This document shows positions 34,957 through 40,907 of a stretch of 40,907 nt of DNA, piece after piece. The stretch covers positions 1 through 40,907 of the forward strand of contig JAUSQH010000229.1 of NCBI GenBank assembly GCA_030652895.1. Direction: 5' to 3'. The translations under genes were made by a program, and so were the position numbers. Under the pieces are notes generated by a model that ran no database searches, was not told the DNA's origin, and saw nothing but the letters and a program-made list of their open reading frames with translations. Position 1 is the first letter of the stretch. Each line of letters opens with the position of its first letter. Source of the stretch: Alphaproteobacteria bacterium (lineage in GTDB: Bacteria; Pseudomonadota; Alphaproteobacteria; UBA11222).

Positions 34957-36284
34957 TTGTTACGCCCCTTCAACCGGCTTTTCTTGATCAGTCCTTCATA
35001 TTGATGCGCCAGCAGGTGGCTTTGGATCTGCGCGACGGTATCCATCGTTACGCTGACAACAATCAGCAGGGACGTGCCACCGAAATAAAACGGAACGGAA
35101 TATTGCGCGACCAGTATTTCTGGCAGCAAACAGACCGCCGTCAAATACAGCGCGCCAACCGCCGTCAACCGGGTCAATATGTAATTAATATATTCCGCCG
35201 TCTTTGCACCAGGCCGGATACCGGGAATAAAGCCGCCATTCTTACGCAAATTTTCAGCCGTATCGTCGGGGTTAAAAACGATCGAAGTATAGAAAAAGCA
35301 GAAAAAGATAATGCCAGCCGCATAGAACAGCATGTAAAGCGGCTGTCCATGCCCCAGCAGGCTGGTGACCGTCGTCAACCATTCCGGCCCCCTGCCGGCG
35401 GAAAAGTTAGCCACAGTAATCGGCAACAATAAAATAGAAGACGCAAAAATTGGCGGAATAACGCCAGAAACGTTCAGTTTTAGCGGCAGGTGCGATGCTT
35501 CGCCCCCTATCATTTTGCGGCCAACCTGGCGCTTGGGATATTGCACCAGAAGCCGGCGTTGCGCGCGCTCCATGAAAACGATCGCGCCAATGACGGCGCC
35601 AATCATCGCCACCAGCACCAAAAGGAAAATTGTCGGCAATGCGCCGGTACGGCCAAGCTCAAATGTACTGAACAGTGCGCTGGGCAACTCGGCCACGATC
35701 CCGGCAAAGATGATCAATGAAATACCGTTGCCAACGCCACGCGCCGTAATCTGTTCGCCGAGCCACATTAGAAATACCGTGCCGCCGACCAGCGTGATAA
35801 CCGTCGTTAGACGAAAGAAAATGCCCGCTTCAATCACGACATTGCCCGCGCCTTCAAGTCCCGCGCCAATGCCATAGGCCTGCAACGTAGCCAAAAGCAC
35901 CGTTCCGTATCTTGTGTACTGAGTAATTTTCTTACGGCCCTGCTCGCCCTCTTTTTTCAGCGCCTCCAGCCGCTTCGATACGGACGTCATCAGCTGAATG
36001 ATAATGCTGGCAGAAATGTACGGCATGATGTTGAGCGCGAATATCGCCATGCGGCCAACAGCGCCACCGGAAAACACATTGAACATACCCAGAATGCCGC
36101 TTTGATTGCGCGAAATAATTTCGGCAAGCGCCAATGGGTTAATGCCTGGAAGCGGAATATAAGTGCCCAGCCGGTAGATGATGAGCGCGCCCAGGGTAAA
36201 CCATAGGCGCTTCTTCAGCTCCTCTGCCTTGCCGAAGGCGGCAAAGTTAAGATTAGCGGCTAATTGTTCGGCAGCGGAGGCCAT
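34953..36284 (-). CDS. secY: preprotein translocase subunit SecY
   Basis: 443 aa with ten membrane helices. 'FTLGALIIYRLGTYIPLPGIN', shown in part as YRLGTYIPLPGI, 'GIGAGLEGAGN', 'MWLGEQITARGVGNGISLIIFAGI' and 'GFIPGIRPGAKTAEY' are standard SecY motifs. It forms the protein-conducting channel with SecE and SecG in the inner membrane. The last gene but one of the spc operon. The 109-nt spacer upstream holds a triplicate 15-bp repeat. Confidence 0.96.
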   Translation of the reverse strand: MASAAEQLAANLNFAAFGKAEELKKRLWFTLGALIIYRLGTYIPLPGINPLALAEIISRNQSGILGMFNVFSGGAVGRMAIFALNIMPYISASIIIQLMTSVSKRLEALKKEGEQGRKKITQYTRYGTVLLATLQAYGIGAGLEGAGNVVIEAGIFFRLTTVITLVGGTVFLMWLGEQITARGVGNGISLIIFAGIVAELPSALFSTFELGRTGALPTIFLLVLVAMIGAVIGAIVFMERAQRRLLVQYPKRQVGRKMIGGEASHLPLKLNVSGVIPPIFASSILLLPITVANFSAGRGPEWLTTVTSLLGHGQPLYMLFYAAGIIFFCFFYTSIVFNPDDTAENLRKNGGFIPGIRPGAKTAEYINYILTRLTAVGALYLTAVCLLPEILVAQYSVPFYFGGTSLLIVVSVTMDTVAQIQSHLLAHQYEGLIKKSRLKGRNK

Positions 36285-36299
36285 TCAATATTCCAAGCG

Positions 36300-36344
36300 C
36301 GTTTTCAGCGAGACCGTTTTTAGAGAAACCGTTTTCAGAAACGC
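36300..36344 (-). repeat. three tandem 15-bp imperfect repeats ahead of secY
   Basis: On the plus strand the units are CGTTTTCAGCGAGAC (36300-36314), CGTTTTTAGAGAAAC (36315-36329) and CGTTTTCAGAAACGC (36330-36344), in exact 15-bp register. In the mRNA they fall in the untranslated leader of secY, ending 15 nt before the ATG. Because 15 is a multiple of three they would read as a five-residue repeat in any frame, but no ORF there is supported. Confidence 0.75.
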
Positions 36345-36393
36345 CAATTTCAGGCGTCTCGACAAAACCCCATGCACAAACCGATACTATTTT

Positions 36394-36855
36394 CTACGCA
36401 GCCGTAACCGTGACGCTACCGCCCAGCTTTTCCACCGCAGCGATAGCCGCCTTGGTCGCGCCACGCACCTCTATGGTCAGCTTTGATTTGAGTTCGCCAT
36501 TGCCGAGCAACCGCACCCCGCCACGAATGCGCCGCACCAGGCCAGCCGCCTTTAACGCATGCGCATCGAGAGGCTTACCCGTGTCCAGCTTACCTGCATC
36601 GATTGCCGCCTGTAACCGGCCAAGATTCACCTCAACGAAATCGCGCGGCGCCATGCTGTTAAAGCCGCGTTTCGGCAAGCGCATATGCACTGGCATCTGG
36701 CCCCCTTCGAAGCCTTTGATGGCCACGCCCGAGCGTGCCCGTTGCCCTTTTACGCCACGCCCGGAGGTCTTACCGAGGCCGGAACCAATACCCCGGCCAA
36801 CGCGCTTGCTTTTCTTCCGGGCACCCGGATTATCACGCAGTTCGTTCAGCTTCAT
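36394..36855 (-). CDS. rplO: 50S ribosomal protein L15
   Basis: 153 aa. '[20 protein letters not shown]', '[19 protein letters not shown]' and '[18 protein letters not shown]' are diagnostic of L15, with a basic Gly-rich N-terminal extension that penetrates 23S rRNA. It lies 96 nt after rpmD and 109 nt before secY. Confidence 0.96.
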   Translation of the reverse strand: MKLNELRDNPGARKKSKRVGRGIGSGLGKTSGRGVKGQRARSGVAIKGFEGGQMPVHMRLPKRGFNSMAPRDFVEVNLGRLQAAIDAGKLDTGKPLDAHALKAAGLVRRIRGGVRLLGNGELKSKLTIEVRGATKAAIAAVEKLGGSVTVTAA

Positions 36856-36951
36856 AACCGCTATCCCATATTAAGCTTGTAACCGGCATCCTATGGCCGG
36901 CCCGCTACTTTCATGTAACGGATCAAATTCAAAAGCGCACTCAGGCGCTGC

Positions 36952-37152
36952 CTATTCTACACGCACCAGATGCGCAACCTTCGCAATCATGCCACGCACG
37001 GAAGGCGTATCCTCCAACGTCCGGACCCGGTGCATTTTGTTCAAGCCAAGGCCGACCAGCGTCGCGCGCTGATCCGATGGGCGGCGAATGGGGCTGCCTA
37101 TCTGACGCACCGTAACCGTATTGCCTGTGCCAGTTTGTTTGTTGCCCGCCAT
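36952..37152 (-). CDS. rpmD: 50S ribosomal protein L30
   Basis: 66 aa. The core '[20 protein letters not shown]', '[21 protein letters not shown]' (given here in part: [17 protein letters not shown]) and '[11 protein letters not shown]' match bacterial L30. It lies 6 nt after rpsE in the normal spc order. Confidence 0.95.
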   Translation of the reverse strand: MAGNKQTGTGNTVTVRQIGSPIRRPSDQRATLVGLGLNKMHRVRTLEDTPSVRGMIAKVAHLVRVE

Positions 37153-37158
37153 AACGCT

Positions 37159-37716
37159 CTACTCCTGAACCGAAATATCGTCGGCGGCGCCACTGCGGCG
37201 CTGCGCAATATCCCCAACCTTTTTACCGCGCCTGGACGCCACCATGCGCGGCGAAACCTGTTTCTTCAATCCGTCGATGGTCGCACGCACCATGTTGTAA
37301 GGGTTGCTTGAGCCAACAGACTTCGCGACTACATCTTGAACGCCCAGCGTCTCGAAAACGGCGCGCATCGGACCGCCGGCAATAATTCCGGTTCCTGGCG
37401 TCGCCGAGCGCATCACCACTTTACCCGCGCCATGACGGCCTTCCATGTCATGATGCAATGTGCGGCCCTCACGCAGGGGCACACGGACCATATTGCGCTT
37501 GCCCGCTTCCGTCGCCTTGCGAATGGCTTCGGGCACTTCGCGCGCCTTACCGTGACCAAACCCGACCCGTCCCTTCTGGTCGCCAATAACCACCAGCGCG
37601 GCAAAACCAAACCTGCGGCCACCCTTCACCACTTTGGCGACGCGATTGATATGCACCAGCTTATCAACCAGATCACCGTCGCCGCGTTCGCGTTCAAAAC
37701 CGTCATTACGTGCCAT
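37159..37716 (-). CDS. rpsE: 30S ribosomal protein S5
   Basis: 185 aa. The N-terminal double-stranded RNA-binding-like domain has '[20 protein letters not shown]', '[20 protein letters not shown]' and '[19 protein letters not shown]'; the C-terminal half has '[21 protein letters not shown]' in part. S5 helps set decoding accuracy with S4 and S12. ATG 37716, 40 nt after rplR. Confidence 0.96.
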   Translation of the reverse strand: MARNDGFERERGDGDLVDKLVHINRVAKVVKGGRRFGFAALVVIGDQKGRVGFGHGKAREVPEAIRKATEAGKRNMVRVPLREGRTLHHDMEGRHGAGKVVMRSATPGTGIIAGGPMRAVFETLGVQDVVAKSVGSSNPYNMVRATIDGLKKQVSPRMVASRRGKKVGDIAQRRSGAADDISVQE

Positions 37717-37756
37717 GTTGTGGCAACTCCTTAATTCATTTCAGCAAACGACTGCC

Positions 37757-38119
37757 TTAGAAATCCAATCCGCCCTCTCGGGCGCCATCCGCCAGGGCCT
37801 TGACCCGGCCGTGATAAAGATATCCGCCACGGTCAAAAACCACCTTGCCGACACCCGCTGCTTTCGCACGTTCAGCAACGAGCTTGCCGACAGCAGCGGC
37901 AGCCGCACAATCCGCGCCCGTCTTTGCTTTCTCGCGGAAATCCTTGTCCAGACTTGACGCCGACGCAAGCGTACGCCCCGCCAGATCATCGATAACCTGA
38001 GCATAGATGTTCTTTGACGACCGGAATATTGAAAGCCGCGGCCTGCCACTGCCGACGACCCGCAACTTGCTGCGCACACGCCCTTGACGGCGCTCGCCTA
38101 GATTTTTTGTCTTTTTCAT
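37757..38119 (-). CDS. rplR: 50S ribosomal protein L18
   Basis: 120 aa. '[20 protein letters not shown]', '[19 protein letters not shown]' and '[19 protein letters not shown]' identify L18, which binds 5S rRNA with L5 and L25. It lies 14 nt after rplF and 40 nt before rpsE. Confidence 0.96.
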   Translation of the reverse strand: MKKTKNLGERRQGRVRSKLRVVGSGRPRLSIFRSSKNIYAQVIDDLAGRTLASASSLDKDFREKAKTGADCAAAAAVGKLVAERAKAAGVGKVVFDRGGYLYHGRVKALADGAREGGLDF

Positions 38120-38133
38120 AACCGCCGCACCGC

Positions 38134-38667
38134 CTACTTCTTCTTGCCTTCCTTACGGAAGATGAATTCATTTTCGTAGCGAATGCCCTTGCCCTTGTAG
38201 GGTTCAGGCGGACGATAACGCCGGATTTCCGCCGCTACCTGTCCAACGCGCTGTTTATCAATACCGCTGACGGCAATCGCCGTCGGCCGTTCGCACGCGA
38301 TCTGCACGTCAGCGGGGATCGGGTAGATCACATCGTGGCTATAGCCCATCTGCAATTGCAAATTCTTGCCCTGCACCGCCGCACGATATCCAACGCCGCT
38401 GATTTCAAGTTTCCTGGTGAACCCTTCCGTCACCCCAGCGACCATATTGTTCACCAGGGTGCGCTGCATGCCCCACATAGTGCGGCCCTGCCGGTTATCA
38501 TTACGGGGCATGACCTTGATGCTGTCGCCGTCCAACGTGATGGCGACCTCATCAACCAGAGTTGCCGCCAGCTTACCCTTGGGTCCGCTAACCGACACAT
38601 CCTGCCCTTTGATATCAACGGTTACCCCTTTGGGTACCGCGATCGGGTTTTTGCCTATTCGAGACAT
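38134..38667 (-). CDS. rplF: 50S ribosomal protein L6
   Basis: 177 aa. It opens [20 protein letters not shown]; '[20 protein letters not shown]' and the C-terminal signature '[19 protein letters not shown]' are typical of L6, which sits near the factor-binding site of the 50S. 63 nt after rpsH. Confidence 0.96.
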   Translation of the reverse strand: MSRIGKNPIAVPKGVTVDIKGQDVSVSGPKGKLAATLVDEVAITLDGDSIKVMPRNDNRQGRTMWGMQRTLVNNMVAGVTEGFTRKLEISGVGYRAAVQGKNLQLQMGYSHDVIYPIPADVQIACERPTAIAVSGIDKQRVGQVAAEIRRYRPPEPYKGKGIRYENEFIFRKEGKKK

Positions 38668-38730
38668 CGTATTTGTCCGATTCCTATCGTTCTTCTAAAA
38701 GTTCAGCGCAAACTCAGATATGACCGTACG

Positions 38731-39129
38731 CTAGAACACCTTGCATAAAACTTCGCCACCGATATTGCGTTCGCGCGCCTGCGCGTCCGACAGCACCCCT
38801 TGCGGCGTCGATAAAATGGCCAGACCGAGGCCATTACGAATCCGGGGAATTTCGCTGACCGACGAATAAACCCGGCGGCCAGGGCGCGAAATACGGGAAA
38901 TTTCCCGGATTACCGGCTCCCCATTATCATATTTCAACTCAATCTCGAGTTCACTCTTGCCGCCCGGATATTCAACCCGTGTGTAACCGCGAATATACCC
39001 CTCGTCCTGAAGGACATCCAGCACCCGGCGGCGCAAATTGGATTCAGGCGAGATAACCGTCGCCTTCCCCCGTAATTGCGCGTTGCGTATGCGGGACAAC
39101 ATGTCCGCCAGCGGATCTGTCATCGTCAT
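38731..39129 (-). CDS. rpsH: 30S ribosomal protein S8
   Basis: 132 aa. '[19 protein letters not shown]', '[11 protein letters not shown]' and '[20 protein letters not shown]' are diagnostic. S8 binds 16S rRNA helix 21 and in E. coli also represses the spc operon. ATG 39129 has a GGAG site 8 nt upstream; a second ATG two codons later (39123) is possible. Confidence 0.96.
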   Translation of the reverse strand: MTMTDPLADMLSRIRNAQLRGKATVISPESNLRRRVLDVLQDEGYIRGYTRVEYPGGKSELEIELKYDNGEPVIREISRISRPGRRVYSSVSEIPRIRNGLGLAILSTPQGVLSDAQARERNIGGEVLCKVF

Positions 39130-39141
39130 AAATGATGCTCC

Positions 39142-39447
39142 TTACCAGCTCGACTTGACCATTCCGGGGATTTGCCCGGAAGAGGCCATGTCACGCAATG
39201 CGATACGCGACATGCGCAGCTTGCGGTAATATCCTTTAGGGCGCCCGCTTATCTCGCAGCGGTTATGCACCCGGACTCTCGCGGAATTGCGTGGCAGTTC
39301 AGCCAGCGCGAGACTCGCCGCAAAACGTTCTTCAGGTTCTAACGTCTTGTCCATCGTAATCACCTTCAGACGCGCGCGCTTGCCCGCATAGCTTTGGGCC
39401 AACCTCTCGCGCTTTTTATTCCGCTCTATGGCGCTTTTCTTAGCCAT
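39142..39447 (-). CDS. rpsN: 30S ribosomal protein S14, zinc-free form
   Basis: 101 aa. '[16 protein letters not shown]' and the C-terminal '[20 protein letters not shown]' fit the long S14 class. It lacks the CxxC...CxxC zinc ribbon of the short class. Located 15 nt after rplE and 12 nt before rpsH. Confidence 0.96.
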   Translation of the reverse strand: MAKKSAIERNKKRERLAQSYAGKRARLKVITMDKTLEPEERFAASLALAELPRNSARVRVHNRCEISGRPKGYYRKLRMSRIALRDMASSGQIPGMVKSSW

Positions 39448-39462
39448 TCCCGTTACCCTTCT

Positions 39463-40035
39463 TCACGTTTTCCCCGCCGTTGATGTCAGAGGAAAATTGA
39501 AATGTTTTAACAAAGCCCGTGCTTCATCGTCCGTTTTCGCAGTGGTGCAAACCACCACATCAAGGCCCCAGAATGTATCAACCTTGTCATAATCGATCTC
39601 CGGGAAGACGATATGCTCTTTCAGCCCCATGGAGAAATTGCCCCGGCCATCAAAACTTTTCAGGTTAAGCCCCCGAAAGTCGCGAACGCGAGGCAGCGCC
39701 ACATTGATCAGCCTGTCAACAAATTCATACATGCGCGCCTGACGCAGGGTAACTTTCACACCGATCGGCATACCCTCGCGCAGCTTGAACGCAGCAATGC
39801 TCTTCTTGGCGCGCGTCACCACGGCCTTCTGACCGGCGATCAGCGTAAGTTCCTCGGCCGCAATATTGATCTTTTTTGAATCCTGCGTCGCTTTGCCGAC
39901 GCCCATATTCAGCACCACCTTTTCTAGACGCGGCACCTGCATCACATTCGCGTAGCCAAAATCCTTGACCATGCCGGCCCGGACGACTTCCTCATAATGC
40001 GTCTTTAGCCGGGGTATATAGGCTGCTTCAGACAT
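39463..40035 (-). CDS. rplE: 50S ribosomal protein L5
   Basis: 190 aa. '[13 protein letters not shown]', '[19 protein letters not shown]', '[20 protein letters not shown]' and '[13 protein letters not shown]' are typical of L5, which binds 5S rRNA and contacts the P-site tRNA. ATG 40035 ([10 protein letters not shown]) is used: it overlaps the rplX stop (ATGTCTGA), whereas longer readings run through rplX. Confidence 0.95.
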   Translation of the reverse strand: MSEAAYIPRLKTHYEEVVRAGMVKDFGYANVMQVPRLEKVVLNMGVGKATQDSKKINIAAEELTLIAGQKAVVTRAKKSIAAFKLREGMPIGVKVTLRQARMYEFVDRLINVALPRVRDFRGLNLKSFDGRGNFSMGLKEHIVFPEIDYDKVDTFWGLDVVVCTTAKTDDEARALLKHFNFPLTSTAGKT

Positions 40036-40351
40036 CGATAATTTCTCCCGAACGCTTCGCAAAACGAACTTTGCGTCCATCATCAAGAATTTTATAGCCA
40101 ACCCGCGTCGGCTCACCGGTCTTTGGATCAACGTGCGCAAGATTCGAAATCTGGATCGGTAATTCCTTCACCAGAATGCCGCCCGCCGATGTCTGGCTTT
40201 GCTTCGTGTGCCGTTTCACCTGGTTAACACCCGAAACAATAGCGCGATTATCCGTCAAAAACATTTTGACAACTTCGCCCTTTTTTCCCTTGTCGCGGCC
40301 AGCCAGCACCACAACCTTGTCACCTTTTTTGATCTTGAATTTCGCGGCCAT
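40028..40351 (-). CDS. rplX: 50S ribosomal protein L24
   Basis: 107 aa. A KOW motif lies in '[20 protein letters not shown]', and '[20 protein letters not shown]' with '[20 protein letters not shown]' fit L24, an early assembly protein of the 50S. ATG 40351 overlaps the rplN stop by one base (TGATG); an adjacent upstream GTG is also possible. Confidence 0.95.
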   Translation of the reverse strand: MAAKFKIKKGDKVVVLAGRDKGKKGEVVKMFLTDNRAIVSGVNQVKRHTKQSQTSAGGILVKELPIQISNLAHVDPKTGEPTRVGYKILDDGRKVRFAKRSGEIIDV

Positions 40352-40719
40352 CACAACACCTCCGGCGCGAGCGAAATAATCTTCATATGATTTTTCGCGC
40401 GCAGCTCTCGCACCACCGGGCCAAAAATACGCGTTCCTATCGGTTCGCCCTGATTGTTGATCAGTACCGCCGCGTTGCGATCAAACCGGATGGCGCTGCC
40501 ATCGGGGCGGCTGATCGCCTTGGCCGTGCGCACAATCACCGCCTTCAATACATCGCCGGCCTTCACCTTACCGCGCGGGATAGCTTCCTTGACGCTGACA
40601 ACTATAATGTCGCCAACGCTTGCATAACGGCGCTTGGAGCCGCCCAATACCTTGATGCACATCACTTCACGCGCACCTGAATTGTCGGCTACATCTAGCC
40701 TGGATTGCATCTGGATCAT
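40351..40719 (-). CDS. rplN: 50S ribosomal protein L14
   Basis: 122 aa. '[20 protein letters not shown]', '[19 protein letters not shown]' and '[20 protein letters not shown]' are near-universal L14 sequence. It forms an intersubunit bridge. In the spc operon it follows rpsQ after 105 nt. Confidence 0.97.
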   Translation of the reverse strand: MIQMQSRLDVADNSGAREVMCIKVLGGSKRRYASVGDIIVVSVKEAIPRGKVKAGDVLKAVIVRTAKAISRPDGSAIRFDRNAAVLINNQGEPIGTRIFGPVVRELRAKNHMKIISLAPEVL

Positions 40720-40746
40720 TGCCGGATACCATTCATCAAAGTTATC

Positions 40747-40801
40747 TCTGGGGAAAACTCGCCCAGACTTAAAATCACTATTTCAACCATGGTCATCATG
40801 G
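40747..40801 (-). promoter_or_regulatory. two hairpins in the rpsQ-rplN spacer
   Basis: TCTGGG (40747-40752) pairs with CCCAGA (40762-40767), loop 9 nt; CCATG (40787-40791) pairs with CATGG (40797-40801), loop 5 nt. They lie just upstream of rplN, where a leader-type regulator could act, but no T-run follows, so they are not called terminators. Confidence 0.3.
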
Positions 40802-40824
40802 AACTGCACACACCTTCACTACGA

Positions 40825-40907
40825 TCAGGCGTCGTTCCCGATTACCTCCCAACTTTTTGTCTTCGATATGGGGCGGCATTCTCTTATCCGCACCATCTCG
40901 CCGACGG
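40825..40907 (-). CDS. rpsQ: 30S ribosomal protein S17, 3' end only
   Basis: The frame running in from the right edge reads 26 complete codons and a TGA: 'VGEMVRIRECRPISKTKSWE' and a short tail. This is the conserved C-terminal end of S17 ('GD.V.I.E.RPLSKTKRW'). It precedes rplN, as expected in this cluster. The rest of the gene is outside the window. Confidence 0.88.
   Translation of the reverse strand, partial: VGEMVRIRECRPISKTKSWEVIGNDA

Noticed and set aside
36300-36344. CRISPR array
   Set aside because: The units adjoin without spacers and are only 15 bp; no cas gene is nearby.
36178-36486. Plus-strand ORF with repeated ETVF residues
   Set aside because: It is antisense to secY and rplO, and the repeat comes from the 15-bp DNA repeats; no homology or ribosome site.

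Overview
The window is a piece of an alphaproteobacterial chromosome, moderately GC-rich. Three things point there. One is the block aroQ-accB-accC-aat facing DUF2155-methyltransferase-mlaD-NDUFA12; NDUFA12 is a complex I accessory subunit found in alphaproteobacteria and mitochondria. The second is the long adenosylcobalamin-dependent ribonucleotide reductase NrdJ. The third is an spc/alpha ribosomal protein cluster that runs on into a Do-like protease, rarA, crcB, an RluA-type pseudouridine synthase and an AsmA protein. I cannot fix the order or genus. No tRNA, rRNA, insertion sequence, integrase, prophage or CRISPR was seen.

Layout. 1-2653 (+): 3' end of a RidA-family gene, a glycerophosphodiester phosphodiesterase, a FemAB-like acyltransferase and a HIT hydrolase, tightly packed. 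2743-5674 (+): aroQ, accB, accC, aat. 5611-7786 (-): DUF2155 protein, methyltransferase, MlaD, NDUFA12. 7787-8244: a divergent regulatory region with an AT-rich stretch, two consensus DnaA boxes and four NrdR-box-like sites spaced exactly 31 bp apart. 8245-11907 (+): nrdJ, followed by a structured RNA segment and a strong intrinsic terminator. 12076-13308 (+): an N-acyl amino acid synthase/autoinducer-synthase-like acyltransferase fused to a cyclic-nucleotide-binding domain. 13323-18476: a glycan or polyprenyl-phosphate sugar island with a methyltransferase, GtrA, a GT2 glycosyltransferase, a decayed second GT2 gene and a GT39-like membrane glycosyltransferase. 18477-25528: housekeeping genes (aspS, rnd, SDR, NUDIX, cysK-like, sulfurtransferase, GNAT). 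25536-40907 (-): the end of rpsQ, then rplN to rplQ including secY, adk and rpoA, followed by the protease, rarA, crcB, rluC-like and asmA genes.

How it fits together. The minus-strand run from 40.9 kb to 25.5 kb joins ribosome and RNA polymerase synthesis, protein export (SecY), adenylate balance (Adk), envelope quality control (Do-like protease, AsmA), fork maintenance (RarA) and rRNA modification (RluA type). A near-consensus promoter inside it, between adk and rpsM, can restart transcription. The nrdJ promoter appears to integrate dNTP-sensing repression (NrdR) with DnaA. The most unusual items are the phased NrdR/DnaA region, the acyltransferase-CNB fusion, the structured RNA before the terminator, the decayed GT2 gene, the 15-bp triplicate repeat ahead of secY, and several genes whose -10 hexamer lies 6-7 nt from the start codon, which suggests leaderless transcripts.
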